A stretch of 64,000 nt of DNA from Eublepharis macularius (taxonomy: Eukaryota > Chordata > Lepidosauria > Squamata > Eublepharidae), in the NCBI RefSeq assembly GCF_028583425.1, contig NC_072798.1:16432501-16496500 (forward strand), in the 5' to 3' direction. A program made the translations under genes and the position numbers. The notes beneath the pieces were generated by a model. It searched no databases and had not been told where the DNA came from. It worked only from the letters and a program-made list of their open reading frames with translations. Shown one piece after another: positions 53,566 to 63,754 of the stretch (positions are counted from its first letter, which is position 1; every line of letters starts with the position of its first letter).

Positions 53566-53794
53566 ACTAGGAGGCTTGAGGAAGGAGATTGAATGATGGA
53601 GAAAAGATGGCGGCCTGAAACACAGGAGGACAGGTTGATGGAGAATGAGGTATAAGTAAGAACAGCCAGAGGAGGACTGGGACAGAAACATCAAGGGGCT
53701 AATCAGAAAATGCCTTTGAAGAAGTACTTAAGAGGGGAAGGGAGGCATTTTTATCACAAACACCCGGCCTATAATCTTAAAAAAAAATGTACTC

Positions 53795-53997
53795 ACATGA
53801 AAACGTGAAGCTGCTGTATACAGAGTCAGGCCACTGGACCATCCCTGTCACTGTACTTGTGCTGGCAGAGGTTCGCCTGAGTCAAAGTCTTCCACGTCAT
53901 TTGCTACCTGATCCTTCTAATTGGAGATGGCAGGGATTGAACCTGGGACTTCCTGCATGCAAAGCAGATGCCCCACCACTGAGCCACTGCCCCTTCC
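53795..53997 (-). repeat. tRNA-derived squamate SINE
   Basis: GTGAAGCTGCTGTATACAGA through GGGATTGAACCTGGGAC and CCACCACTGAGCCACTGCC. Confidence 0.85.
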
Positions 53998-54067
53998 TGT
54001 TCTTCTTCCTTCTCCTGTTTGGACCAGTGCCATTGGAGAACCCCAAGGAGACACAGAAGGTTGAATG

Positions 54068-54335
54068 AGCCAGTTTGGAATAGTGGTTAAGAGTGGCTGG
54101 ACTCTAATCTGGAGAGCCGGGTTTGATTCCCCACTCCTTCGCTTGAAGCCAGCTGGGTGACCTTGGGTCAGTCACAGCTCTTTCAGAGCTCTCTCAGCCC
54201 CACCCACCTCACAGGGTGATTGTTGTGGGGATAATAATAACATATTTTGTAAAACGCTCTGAGTGGGCATTAAGTTGTCCTGAAGGGCAGTATATAAATC
54301 AAATGTCGTTGTTCTTGTTGTTATTCTATTTCCTG
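54068..54335 (+). repeat. CORE-SINE-like tRNA-derived SINE, sense and near full-length
   Basis: A box in TTTGGAATAGTGGTTAAGAG, B box GGGTTTGATTCCCC, core AGCTGGGTGACCTTGGGTCA, 3' end TGTCCTGAAGGGCAGTATAT and a GTTGTTCTTGTTGTTATT tail. Best copy of this family in the window. Confidence 0.9.
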
Positions 54336-56239
54336 CAGCTGCTGCTCAAACACCTGAAAATAACCAGGGATACCTGAAGGCCTTTGTTTGACTCACTTGG
54401 CACCCCCAAAGTGTTCTATTAACTTGATGCAGTCTAGCAATGGAACCGTTTAAGCCTATTTGCTCCTGTTTCAAGCCACATTGATCAACTGGAACAAAAG
54501 TTCTAGTTTGAGTGCCTCGCAAAGACTGTCAGTTCCCACATTATCACTGATCAATTTGAACATTCTTGCATTAGGGAAGTTCCTCTGGCTAGGATTTCTG
54601 GTAGAATAGAGACCAAAATCTCAAACATTCCTCAGATGGAATCTGTGGCTCTGTTGATGTGTTTGTAATTGTTACAGGTACCTGAATTGCATCCCTTGAT
54701 TCCAGCTCGTCTCAGGGCCAAGCTACAAGTGATGAATGACACTTGAACAGCAAGTGTATTTCTCGTTGTAGATTTTACTTTTCCTTTGACTTGGTAACTC
54801 TGTCAGGTGGAGAAGCTGTGGTACTAGCGTAGGTGTAGCTGAACTTCACAAATTGATTTGAATAGTTAATTTTTTTTACTATGCAAGCTTCTAGTTTTAC
54901 TTGACATTGCCATAGTTATAACATCAGAGTATAAGAAATAATTCATGACAGTGAATAATACACATTTGGTGACTATCAATGACATTTATGAATGAGGACT
55001 AGATAAATGTTTGCTTCTCTGGTTTTTTTATTTAAAATATTTATATGCTGCCTTTCCACCAAAAATAGGGTCCCACAGTGGTGAACAACAGATAATTAAA
55101 ACATTAAAATAACATTTAAAATGCATATAAAAATAAACAATAAAAACATATCAAACTAAACAAACACACACACTACCAGGGAGGAAGACCATTAGAGTTT
55201 ATGGGGAGGGTGTGTGTGCCAAACAAAACAAAAAAGACTTTGTGTTCTGGGGAAGGCAATGACAAAAGGAGGCAGGCAGATCTCCCTGGAGAGGGAATTA
55301 TATAACTCAACCTGAGCCTGCTGGATAGGGAAGGATGCAGAGCTAAATAAATAAACCCAGACCTACAGCCCATTCAGAGGTGGTGAATTTTCCATCTCAT
55401 CACAAGCTTAGCTAAACTCTTGGGCTCAGATGGAACCATCTCAGCTTTTCCTGTTAAATTTTTCAGGCTCCGAAGAGCTGGAGTAATTGGTTAACCCTCC
55501 CAAGGGAGAAGAAATCTCCCCCTAGGAGATGGCAACTTTGCATGTTAACAAGCAGCCTGTTCGTTGCATGAAGAAACTGTAAACACAGTGGTCACAGTTT
55601 TGTAACCTCTGTGCCACCCTTTTCCGTTTGCTGGTTTTTCTATACTGAGGCTGCAATTAGGACTGATAATGATAGGGGTATTGGTAAGCTATTTTTGTAT
55701 TTAATACTGATTATTTTAATATGGGTTTGTTTAGTGTAAGCAGATTTGTACCAATTACATACACTTCAATGGTCCGTTTCCCAGGGACATTCCCTCTTTT
55801 CTAATCGCAGCGCCTGTTAATTCCCTGCCATAATTTTTATCTTGAGGAGATGTCTTGTGAAAATTATGTTGCTGTGACTGGCTGGTATTTGTCGTTCCTC
55901 GGGATTCAAATCCCCCCTCCCCCTTATGTCAGTCTCTTGCCATCAGTTTGTGGTGTGTGTACAAATCTTGTCTTTGTTCAAACGCCGATAAACATGCACA
56001 CGAACAATACCACAGTCTGATTTTTTTGAACACACATACGCTGGTGTTGCTGAAGTACATTTGAAACTGCTGATAATTATGGTAGGACCCTTGAGTGGTG
56101 GCTGGTATTTACAATTTTTTTTTTACCCACAGAACAAAGATTTCCTTAGCTTTTAAATTGGTGGAAGATAGCTTTTCTACAATTGATGATCTGCCAATGA
56201 GGCCCTCTTCTGAATTCCATGTCAGGTGGAATCAAAGTT
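54336..56239. other. Repeat-poor DNA, possible conserved non-coding elements
   Basis: 54715-54765 holds a GGGCCAAGCTACAAGTGATG MITE arm. 55380-55950 is free of the window's repeats and contains TTCTAATCGCAGCGCCTGTT and CCTGCCATAATTTTTATC stretches. No gene. Conservation is inference only. Confidence 0.35.
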
Positions 56240-56560
56240 GCCATCAATCAGCATCAGGGTCTTTTTAAGCATTGCCCCAACCCTCTGGAATTCCCTCTCC
56301 CGCGATGCTTGCGTGACCCTTTCTTAGCTTTTTTGGGAGGTATGTTAAAATTGAACTTCCCCGTTAAGCATTTCTAACGCAAGCTTGTGCGACTTAGGGT
56401 ATCTGTATGCTATTTTACCTTTGCCTGCTTTTGCTTTTATGAGGTTTTATGGTGATTGTATTGGTCTGATGTAAATATTTTTAATGCGTATTGTGAGTTG
56501 CTATAAACACATAAATCTATAGCAGTACATACATTTTGCAAAATAAGTAAATAAATAACA
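56240..56560 (+). pseudogene. Degraded CR1/L2-type LINE 3' end
   Basis: AGCATTGCCCCAACCCTCTGGAATTCCCT encodes a remnant of the A-P-T-L-W-N-S-L motif of CR1/L2 C-termini (stated in single residues), with stops soon after. A 3' UTR-like segment follows (GTATTGTGAGTTGCTATAAA). Confidence 0.5.
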
Positions 56561-56969
56561 GAAAGCTATTTTCAAATGCTATTTTTGATCTCCGGCTTGT
56601 TCCACTTGCATTTATTATTGGAATATACTCACACTAGCTCTGCTTCTCCATTAACTCTTTCAGTATAAAGACCAGTAGACAGTTATGTAGATTACATGGT
56701 TACTAAAGACTGGCACAGATCCGTGAGTTCCCAATGCATCTGGATTTGTGTATGCTGAAAATCCATTTGCATTTTTGCTTGGCTGGCTGCACATCAGGAG
56801 ACAGCACAATATGCTCCCACCAAAACAAGAAGCGCAAGAACAACAACAAAAAAACCTATTTGTGTTTTCAACTGCCTCTTTTGTTGTCAAACAACACAGG
56901 CATGATATCTGCATAATTATCTCCAAGAATAATGAATCAGCCTTCACTCCAGAAACCAAAGCTTCACTT

Positions 56970-57077
56970 TTCCTTCCTTCCTTCCTTTCCTTCCTTCCTT
57001 CCTTCCTTCCTTCCTTCCTTCCTTCCTTCCTTCCTTCCTTCCTTCCTTCCTTCCTTCCTTCCTTCCTACCTTCCTTG
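56970..57077. repeat. (CTTC)n microsatellite, about 108 bp
   Basis: About 25 tetramer units with few interruptions. It produces the long reverse-strand frame with repeated KEGR at 56660-57136, which is not a gene. Confidence 0.97.
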
Positions 57078-57279
57078 CTTGTAACCTGCCAAAACCAGAA
57101 AAGGAAATTATGGACAGCCTTCCATGTGCAGGACAATTATCCTAATAAATAAAGAAAGAGACAGGACTAGTATGTTGTATGTGAAGCCTACGGATGGTCT
57201 TCAGGTAGCCAAGCCAGTGGAGAAGCTGGAAAAGCATCTAGCAGGGCAATCCCCATAGGATTGCATTGTAGGTAGGGTC

Positions 57280-57477
57280 CAGGGCTTTTTTTCAGCAGGA
57301 ACGCGGTGGAACGGAGTTCCAGAATCTCTTGAAAATGGTCACACTCAGCGGCGCGGAGGGCAATCTCAACTCCCCTCTGTCTGGAGATCAGGGGGCGGGG
57401 CCACCAGCCATGTGACCATTTTCTCCAAGGGCAACCCACTGAGTTCCACCACCTGTTTTTCCAGAAAAAAAGCCCTG
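57280..57477. mobile_element. CAGGGCTTTTTTT-family hAT MITE, 198 bp
   Basis: Exact 8-bp duplication GTAGGGTC at 57272-57279 and 57478-57485. It lies within or at the left end of a TAGGGTTGCC-family MITE, whose terminus overlaps the duplication. Confidence 0.95.
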
Positions 57478-57696
57478 GTAGGGTCGTTAACCTTCCAATG
57501 AGGCCTGGAGATTTCCCAGATTTCCAACTGATCTCCAGATGACCAAGATCAGTTCCCCTGGAGAAAATGGCTACGTTGGAGGGTGAACTCTATGGCATCA
57601 TACCTCTCTGAACTCCCTCCCCTTCTCCAAGCCCTGCCCTTCCCAGGCTCCACCCCCAAATCTCCAGGAATTTCCCATCACAGAGACGGCAACTCT
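57478..57696 (+). mobile_element. TAGGGTTGCC-family hAT MITE
   Basis: GTAGGGTCGTTAACCTTCC through GAGACGGCAACTCTA, hit at its left terminus by the MITE at 57280-57477. Confidence 0.8.
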
Positions 57697-58252
57697 AAAC
57701 GTCGGTCTGCTCGAGAATAACAGGTTGCTCAGATGGTAGAGCCAGCCGAAAGAGGAAGGCCCTTTTGACTGCTTGTGCCACCTGACCTTCATACCATAGT
57801 ATCATTCTCCTTGTCATCAGTGGCGATGTTGCTGCAAAGCAGACGAAATCAGGCCAGCAATTCCAGCGGCTTGCAAGCTGTCGCCATGGCGCACGAAAGG
57901 AAACTTTTTGGCTTCACTGCTCGAATTCCCCACTGGAACTCGTGGCAGTGCCAGGGCAGGAAGCGATGCTACACCTTTGCCTGGCTTCTGCCTCCCACGC
58001 TGAGGTGTCAGGGAGATGATGGAGGAAATGGACCAGAAACTTCAAGGTAGAAGTTGGCACAAATGTTACCAGTTTTCATGGAGACTTCCAGTTTTCCAGA
58101 AGGGAGGCTGAGATCGTCTTGACTCTTTCTGTTGTGTTTCCTCTTCTAAGGATGAACTTGGACATAATATTTAAAATCTGTCATCCATGCGTGAGTCCAG
58201 CTTCCTCCTGGTTTTGCACGAGGGATGCACACTCAGTGCATGCTGAGAGCCT
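57697..58252. other. Unassigned non-coding stretch
   Basis: Moderately GC-rich. The 91-codon open frame at 57775-58050 has no recognisable domain. Confidence 0.4.
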
Positions 58253-58680
58253 GTCTGGTGTAGAGGTGTCAGACTAGGATCTGGGAGACCCACATTCGAA
58301 TCCCCACGCTGCCCTGGAATCTTGCTGGGTACCTTGGGCCAGTTGCACACTCAAAGCCTGACCTACCTCACAGAGTTGTTGTGAGGATAAAATACAGGGC
58401 CGTTTCCAGATGACTTACCTTCTGCCGCTCCATGCCGCAACGTCGCGGCTCGTGCCGGGGAAAACGCGAAATATCGCGTTTTCTCGCGCGAGTTTTGCGC
58501 AACGTCGCACAAAACTCGCACGATATTTCGTGTTCGCCCCAGGACAAGCCACGACATTGTGGCATGGAGCGGCAGAAGGTAAGCCATCTGGAAATGGCCC
58601 AGGAGAGAAGAACTATGTAAACTGTTTTGTGTCCCCACTGGGGGGAAAAGAATATAAACAAAGAATAAATAAATAAATCC
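58253..58680 (+). repeat. CORE-SINE-like tRNA-derived SINE split by a CpG-rich MITE
   Basis: Head GTCTGGTGTAGAGGTGTCAG, B box ACATTCGAATCCCC, core GGGTACCTTGGGCCAGTTG. After the MITE: GAAGAACTATGTAAACTG, GTCCCCACTGGGGGGAAAAG and a GAATAAATAAATAAAT tail. Confidence 0.85.
58398..58599. mobile_element. GGCC(A/G)TTTCC-type palindromic MITE, 202 bp, 3-bp duplication
   Basis: Ends GGCCGTTTCCAGATG and CATCTGGAAATGGCC. CAG flanks both sides (58395-58397, 58600-58602). The whole element folds back and contains AAAACGCGAAATATCGCG. A 3-bp CAG duplication fits the CWG/TWA preference of PIF/Harbinger. Confidence 0.8.
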
Positions 58681-59225
58681 TGCTCTTCTTTCCAAGTTTT
58701 TAGTGAGTTGTCTACCTTTTATAAAGTTTTTTTAAAATCATAACATCTATCCATTTTACTGAAGTATTTTAAACAGTTGCAAAACTGGCCTGGGGACTGA
58801 GGGTCGTGATCATGGTGACTCATAGGTGACAACCAATCGGTGCTGCCAATATTCATGCAAACTCGCAGGAAGGGTTTTTTTAAACCGCAGAGCCTGACCA
58901 TGTGGAAGAAAGTACGTTGTTTACAGCATCTGAATGTACAGATGCTGCGTCTGAAGTGACATCACTATTTTAAAAATGACATTTTTGCCTTCATGCTAAG
59001 TGAACATGGGGTGTATTTGTACACTTCTGGCAATTTTTCACCGATTTTAACTCACCAGCTACCATTTTGAGGTGGCACAGCCAAATGACACTATGAGCTG
59101 GCTCATATGGTGATTAAAATGGGGATTCCATTTGTCTCCAGGGACAACTGGTGAATGCTATCAGTGATTTATTTATTACTTAATATCTGCATCTGGTTTT
59201 CTTCTCTTAACATAAAAAATGAAAT
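58681..59225. other. Unassigned non-coding stretch
   Basis: No gene or recognised repeat. Confidence 0.4.
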
Positions 59226-59292
59226 CCTGCCCTCAAGTCATAGTTGATTTATGGCGACCCCGGGTGGGGTTTTCATGGCAAGAGACTAGAAA
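59226..59292 (-). repeat. 5S rRNA-derived SINE, 3' body fragment
   Basis: GCCCTCAAGTCATAGTTGAT and GGGGTTTTCATGGCAAGAGA match the antisense body of the copy at 13466-13672; the 5S head is absent. Confidence 0.75.
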
Positions 59293-59409
59293 CATCACAA
59301 AATAGCAATCAGTAAAATCAAAACACAGTGCAGCATGCTTAACTCTCCCCATTTTTATCCTCATAACAACCCTGCATGGTAGCCTTGGATGAGGAGAGCA
59401 TGACTGCCC

Positions 59410-59625
59410 AGGGGTTGCCAACTCCAGCTTGGGAAATTCCTGGTGATCTGGGGGCAGTGCCCAGGAAGGGTGGAGTTTGGGGAGGAGGCAGAGGTCAGTA
59501 GGGATGTGATGTCGTAGATGCCACCCTCTGAAGCGGCAATTTCCTCCTGGGGAATTGATCGCTGTCATATGGAGATCTGTTGTAATTCCAGCAGAAGTCC
59601 AGCCCCCACCTGGAAGTTGGTAATC
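59410..59625 (-). mobile_element. TAGGGTTGCC-family hAT MITE
   Basis: AGGGGTTGCCAACTCCAGCT through CACCTGGAAGTTGGTAATC. It lies between CORE-SINE-like fragments at 59335-59405 and 60484-60590. Confidence 0.7.
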
Positions 59626-59745
59626 ATCTCTAGCATCTCAGGTAGAGAGGTCTTTCACATCACCTGTTCCCTGATCCTTTTAAAGAGAAGAGCTCAAGCC
59701 TGGGACATTCTGCATGCAAAGCAGACCTACCACTGACCCAGACTC
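59626..59745 (-). repeat. tRNA-derived squamate SINE, 5' half
   Basis: AGCATCTCAGGTAGAGAGGT, CACATCACCTGTTCCCTGAT and CTGCATGCAAAGCAGACC. Confidence 0.75.
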
Positions 59746-59818
59746 TTGGATAAGACGAAAACATAGTCTGGAGAACACTCATGTTTAGGGAGAATGCCCA
59801 GTCCCTCCTGGAAGTTGG

Positions 59819-60478
59819 TGTTGGAGGAGGAGGATTCAGCACTGACCCATTCCTCGGATTTCAGAGAGGGACAAACCAAAGAGTTTGAAAAATAGAGAGG
59901 TCAGGGCACTCTGTTTACTGCTCTGACTATCCTTCGATATGTAGATTGCTACGCTCAGGACTTCCTCCTCCTGACTTCCTTCTTCTCACTCTTCTCTTCC
60001 TGTCTTTGTTCCAGACAGGATCTCCTTCTCCTCCCTCCATCTTGCAACCATGGATGCAGGACTTGTCCTAGCACCCATGCCCATCCTTAGACTAGATAGG
60101 TAGATAGGATCTATGTCTCCTCCTTTCCTGAGTATGGAGTTCCTACAATAAAGAACTCTTATTACTTTTATAAATATAAGAAAATGTATGCTTTGTTATT
60201 TTCTCTCCTGCACACATACCAGCCAGCAGAACCAGTACACAACCACCTATAATCACGTTTCTACTGCTAAATGATAAACTCTGCTAACAGCCCAAACATG
60301 GGCCGATTCCAGATGGCCCTCTGCATGCCAAAACGTCGTGCGTCGTCGTGCAGAAAACGCGATATTTCGCGTTTTCCGCGCGACGACGCGTGACGTTTCG
60401 GCATGCAGAGGGCCGTCTGGAATCGGCCGTGGAATCCCTTAATTAGGTTTCTGGGGCCAACATACAATTTATTTATCA
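59819..60478 (+). mobile_element. Solo LTR (TGTTAGAAG family) containing a MITE
   Basis: Perfect 5-bp duplication GTTGG at 59814-59818 and 60479-60483, with TG start (TGTTGGAGGAGGAGG) and CA end (TTATTTATCA). Shares GACTAGATAGGTAGATAGG, ACAATAAAGAACTCTTATTA and ATACCAGCCAGCA with the other two copies. The MITE at 60301-60428 is nested near its 3' end. No internal genes. Confidence 0.9.
60301..60428. mobile_element. GGCCGATTCC palindromic MITE, 128 bp, CpG-rich
   Basis: Nearly perfect inverted repeat from GGCCGATTCCAGATGGCC to GGCCGTCTGGAATCGGCC around GCGATATTTCGCG. Flanking triplets ATG and GTG. Dense CpG despite the AT-rich surroundings. Confidence 0.85.
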
Positions 60479-60483
60479 GTTGG

Positions 60484-60590
60484 TAACTCTAGCCTACCCA
60501 AAGGTCACCCAGCAAGCTTCATGGCAGGTGGGATTTTACACCCAAGTCTCCCTGCTCCAAGGCCCATTATCTAACCACTATACCATAATT
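60484..60590 (-). repeat. CORE-SINE-like fragment
   Basis: CCCAAAGGTCACCCAGCAAG, GATTTTACACCCAAGTCTCC (antisense B-box region) and ATCTAACCACTATACCAT. Confidence 0.65.
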
Positions 60591-61090
60591 ACCATAATGC
60601 CAATATTTTAGCACTGGAGTAATTTGCTGTAGGCAGATTACTCTTACCTGGAATCTGCCTCGAGTCTTTTTTAGTTGCAGGAGGAGAAGGCAGTATCTCC
60701 CTAGTGGCGGTTTCCACACCTCGCTGCCTGGCACAAGTCAGCCGTATTGATATCCCTCCTTTTTTCCATCACAGTTTCTCAGGAAGTCTCCTGTTCAAGC
60801 ACGGAATCAACTCAGATCTTCTTTAGCTTTGGCATCATCGCTCTATAGGATATCTTCTGATTTCTTAGCCCTGGACCTGATAGTTAGTTGGAGTCTAAGT
60901 CTGAAAAAAAAAGTTCTGAAATATTATCTTGGAAGACCAGAGTGCCAAACACCTTCTAAAACCAAGTCCCTGCAGTTTTACAGACGTGCATGAAATGCAG
61001 CTCCACCCTCCTCGTCCTAAACGCTCCTGCCCCCTTACCTTTTCCATCTAGATAGCTGGCATCAGAGATGCATTTAGGCACAAGCTACGG
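60591..61090. other. Unassigned non-coding stretch
   Basis: No gene or recognised repeat. Confidence 0.4.
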
Positions 61091-61435
61091 GTCACTCTAA
61101 ATGTTACTTCCTTCATGAGTTCGCCACAGAGCCAACCTGGTCTCACGCAGACACACAGCAGCTCTGGGGAATGGTTTGCACAAAAAAGAGTGCCCAAATG
61201 ACTCCATAGGCAGCAGCAGAAATGGGAAAACTCTCCCCCCACTGCACTGTTTTTGCATGGGGAAAAATGCTTTGGAGAAAGCCAGGAGCATCCCCTCCTT
61301 CAGTGGCAGCTTTCTGAGCCCATTTGGGCTCTCTCTTTTTTTTAAATACAACCCATTCCCCAAACCTGCTGTGAATCTTCACTAGCCCGGGTTGACTCTG
61401 TGGCAAAATCATGAAGGAAATAACGTTTAGAGTGA
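61091..61435. mobile_element. Foldback DNA element related to 1-635
   Basis: Arms GGTCACTCTAAATGTTACTT and ACGTTTAGAGTGACC at the ends; GAGTTCGCCACAGAGCCAAC and GTTGACTCTGTGGCAAAATC inside. Imperfectly palindromic throughout. No coding capacity. Confidence 0.75.
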
Positions 61436-61459
61436 CCATAAGTAAGCTATAGTTTAGGG

Positions 61460-61678
61460 TTGGGTTGCCAGCTCCAAGTTGGGAAATTCCTGGAGATTTA
61501 GGAGGTAGACCTTGGAGAGGGTGGAGTTTGGGGAGGGGAGGGACCTCAGCAGGTTATAACTCCATAGAGTCCACACGCTGAAGCAACCGTCTTCTCCAGG
61601 AGAACTGCTGTCTGTGGCCTGGAGATCAGTTGTAATTCCTGGAGATCTCCAGCCACCACCTGGAGGCTGGCAACCCTA
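61460..61678 (-). mobile_element. TAGGGTTGCC-family hAT MITE
   Basis: Exact 8-bp duplication GTTTAGGG at 61452-61459 and 61679-61686. Ends TTGGGTTGCCAGCTCC and GGAGGCTGGCAACCCTA. Confidence 0.95.
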
Positions 61679-61743
61679 GTTTAGGGCCTTAGATTATGAA
61701 GGGCCTCTAAATACAAAAACTTTGCTAAATTCCAGGTTTAATG

Positions 61744-61746
<3 letters not shown>

Positions 61747-61820
<74 letters not shown>
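61747..61820. repeat. (TA)n microsatellite, about 37 units
   Basis: Uninterrupted TA dinucleotides over about 74 bp. Confidence 0.98.
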
Positions 61821-61823
<3 letters not shown>

Positions 61824-62375
61824 ACACTATCGGTCCCCTTAAACTTTTCATGATTTAAGGTCTCAGCATGTCTTAACTGAGCCCTAGCAGGCATAGCTAT
61901 CAGAGAGCAAGATGAATTTGTGTCTTGGCTGTACCATATTACATGGCTGATAGGATTAAATACTCTGCCATATAGAATTTCTCTGCACACAGAGAGCTAG
62001 CATGTCAAGGGAAAAGACTAAGCTGAATTCTATATCTGCATTAACCCCAACTGACCTGTTAAAAATATTTTTTTTTAAAAAAGTCCCAACTGACCTGCAT
62101 TAGGAACCTTTGTGCAAATCATATTTAGCATTGCCTCCTCATATATTCAAGCAAGATACCATCATTTTTTTGTGTCTCTATATGTATTTATTAATGAAAG
62201 GACAATGTCAAGGCTGCCGTGTGTTTTATCCTTTGGAAATGTCTGTTAAGCACCTAGGATACGGCACAACGCTTTCAGTTTGCCACAGAATTAGACAGTA
62301 GGTCACAAGTTGCATACCTTGGTAATTGCGTGCTTTTGTCTGGAAGATTTTTATATAAAGACAGAAAGCAAGAGG
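61821..62375. other. Unassigned non-coding stretch
   Basis: No gene or recognised repeat. Confidence 0.4.
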
Positions 62376-62388
62376 AATAAGGGCTTTG

Positions 62389-63741
62389 TATTGTCGAAGG
62401 CTTTCACAGCCAGAGAACGATGGTGGTTGTGGGTTTTCCGGGCTGTATTGCCGTGGTCTTGGCATTGTAGTTCCTGACGTTTCACCAGCAGCTGTGGCTG
62501 GCATCTTCAGAGGTGTAGCACCAAAAGACAGAGATCTGGGGAGGAAGAATTGATGGGGTTTTTGAATCATCTCAACAACATCCACCTGAACATACAATTC
62601 ACAATGGAGAAAGAAATCGAGGGAAAACTCCCATTCCTGGATACCTTGGTCATCCGCAAAGCAAACTTTCAGTTAGGTCACAAGGTCTACAGGAAACCAA
62701 CTCACACTGATCGGTACTTACACAAAAACTCCAATCACCACCCCTGACAGAAAAGAGGCATAATGAAAACATTAGTGGATCGTGCAAGACGGATATGTGA
62801 GCCGCACTTTCTCAATGAGGAAATTAATCATCTAAACCACGCACTTCAGGCAAATGGCTACTCCAGAAATGAAATCCGAAGAGCAATCAAACCCAGGATG
62901 AATCAAACAACCAAGGAAAAACAGTCTCCTACAGGAAAAATGTTTTTGCCATATATCAAAGGAATTACTGATCAGATGGGAAAGCTTATGAAAAAGCATA
63001 ACCTTCAAGCAGTATTCAGACCCACTCGAAAAATACAACAAATGCTACGATCAGCAAAAGACAGTAGAGACCCCCTCACCTCTGCAGGAGTATACCGTAT
63101 ACCCTGCAGCTGTGGACAAGTTTACATCGGGACCACAAAGCGTAGCATCCAGACAAGAATAAAAGAACATGAAAGACACTGCAGACTTGGACAACCTGAA
63201 AAATCAGCAGTGGCTGAACATAGCCTAACTCAAACAGGGCACAGTATCTTATTCCAGGACACCAAAATACTGGACAACACTTCCAACTACTTTGTCAGAC
63301 TGCACAGGGAAGCCATTGAAATTCACAAGCATAAGCAAAACTTCAACAGGAAAGAAGAAACCTTAAGAATGAACAGAGCATGGTTTCCAGTTCTGAAAAA
63401 CACCAGGCTAACAAAACACTCCACACCCGACAATAGCCCTGCAGAGAAGATTAGCACATCAAGCACCAATCCATATGCAAAAGAACCTCCTCAGGACACA
63501 GTGAAGCCTCCCGCCATTAGCATTCCACACCCTGGGAAACTCTTACAGGATGACTCAGCTCAACCCCACCCCTCCTGAGTAGATACAAATGACCTACATC
63601 TTTTCCACACTGTGACACTGAGAGATCTCTGTCTTTTGGTGCTACAGCTCTGAAGATGCCAGCCACAGCTGCTGGTGAAACGGCAGGAACTACAATGCCA
63701 AGACCACGGCAATACAGCCCGGAAAACCCACAACAGCCATC
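62389..63741 (+). mobile_element. 5'-truncated Penelope-like retroelement with inverted terminal segments
   Basis: A 13-bp target duplication with one mismatch, AATAAGGGCTTTG (62376-62388) and AATAAGGCCTTTG (63742-63754), bounds the insertion. The left segment (about 62425-62537) is the reverse complement of the right segment (about 63621-63733), for example GGTGAAACGGCAGGAACTAC facing GTAGTTCCTGACGTTTCACC. Between them is the 3' part of the Penelope-type protein. Confidence 0.9.
62538..63578 (+). pseudogene. Penelope-like ORF: RT thumb remnant plus GIY-YIG endonuclease
   Basis: The frame starts without a proper N-terminus: MGFLNHLNNIHLNIQF, then GKLPFLDTLV and YRKPTHTDRYLH, the end of the Penelope reverse transcriptase. 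An in-frame TGA at 62745-62747 interrupts it, and the same frame continues five codons later at 62763 for 271 codons (VDRARRICEPHFLNEEI onward). The GIY-YIG nuclease occupies about residues 107-190 of that part: GVY (109-111), PCSCGQVYIG with YIG at 121-123, the Arg-containing TTKRSIQTRIKEHERHC and the Glu of HREAIEIHK (E184 or so). Paired Cys and His residues (CSC, HERHC, AEH...GH) form the usual linker knuckle. The copy is dead because it is 5'-truncated and carries the stop, although the nuclease part looks well preserved. Confidence 0.9.
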
Positions 63742-63754
63742 AATAAGGCCTTTG

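Noticed and set aside
56660-57136. 158-codon frame with a run of KEGR repeats
   Set aside because: It is a translation of the (CTTC)n microsatellite.
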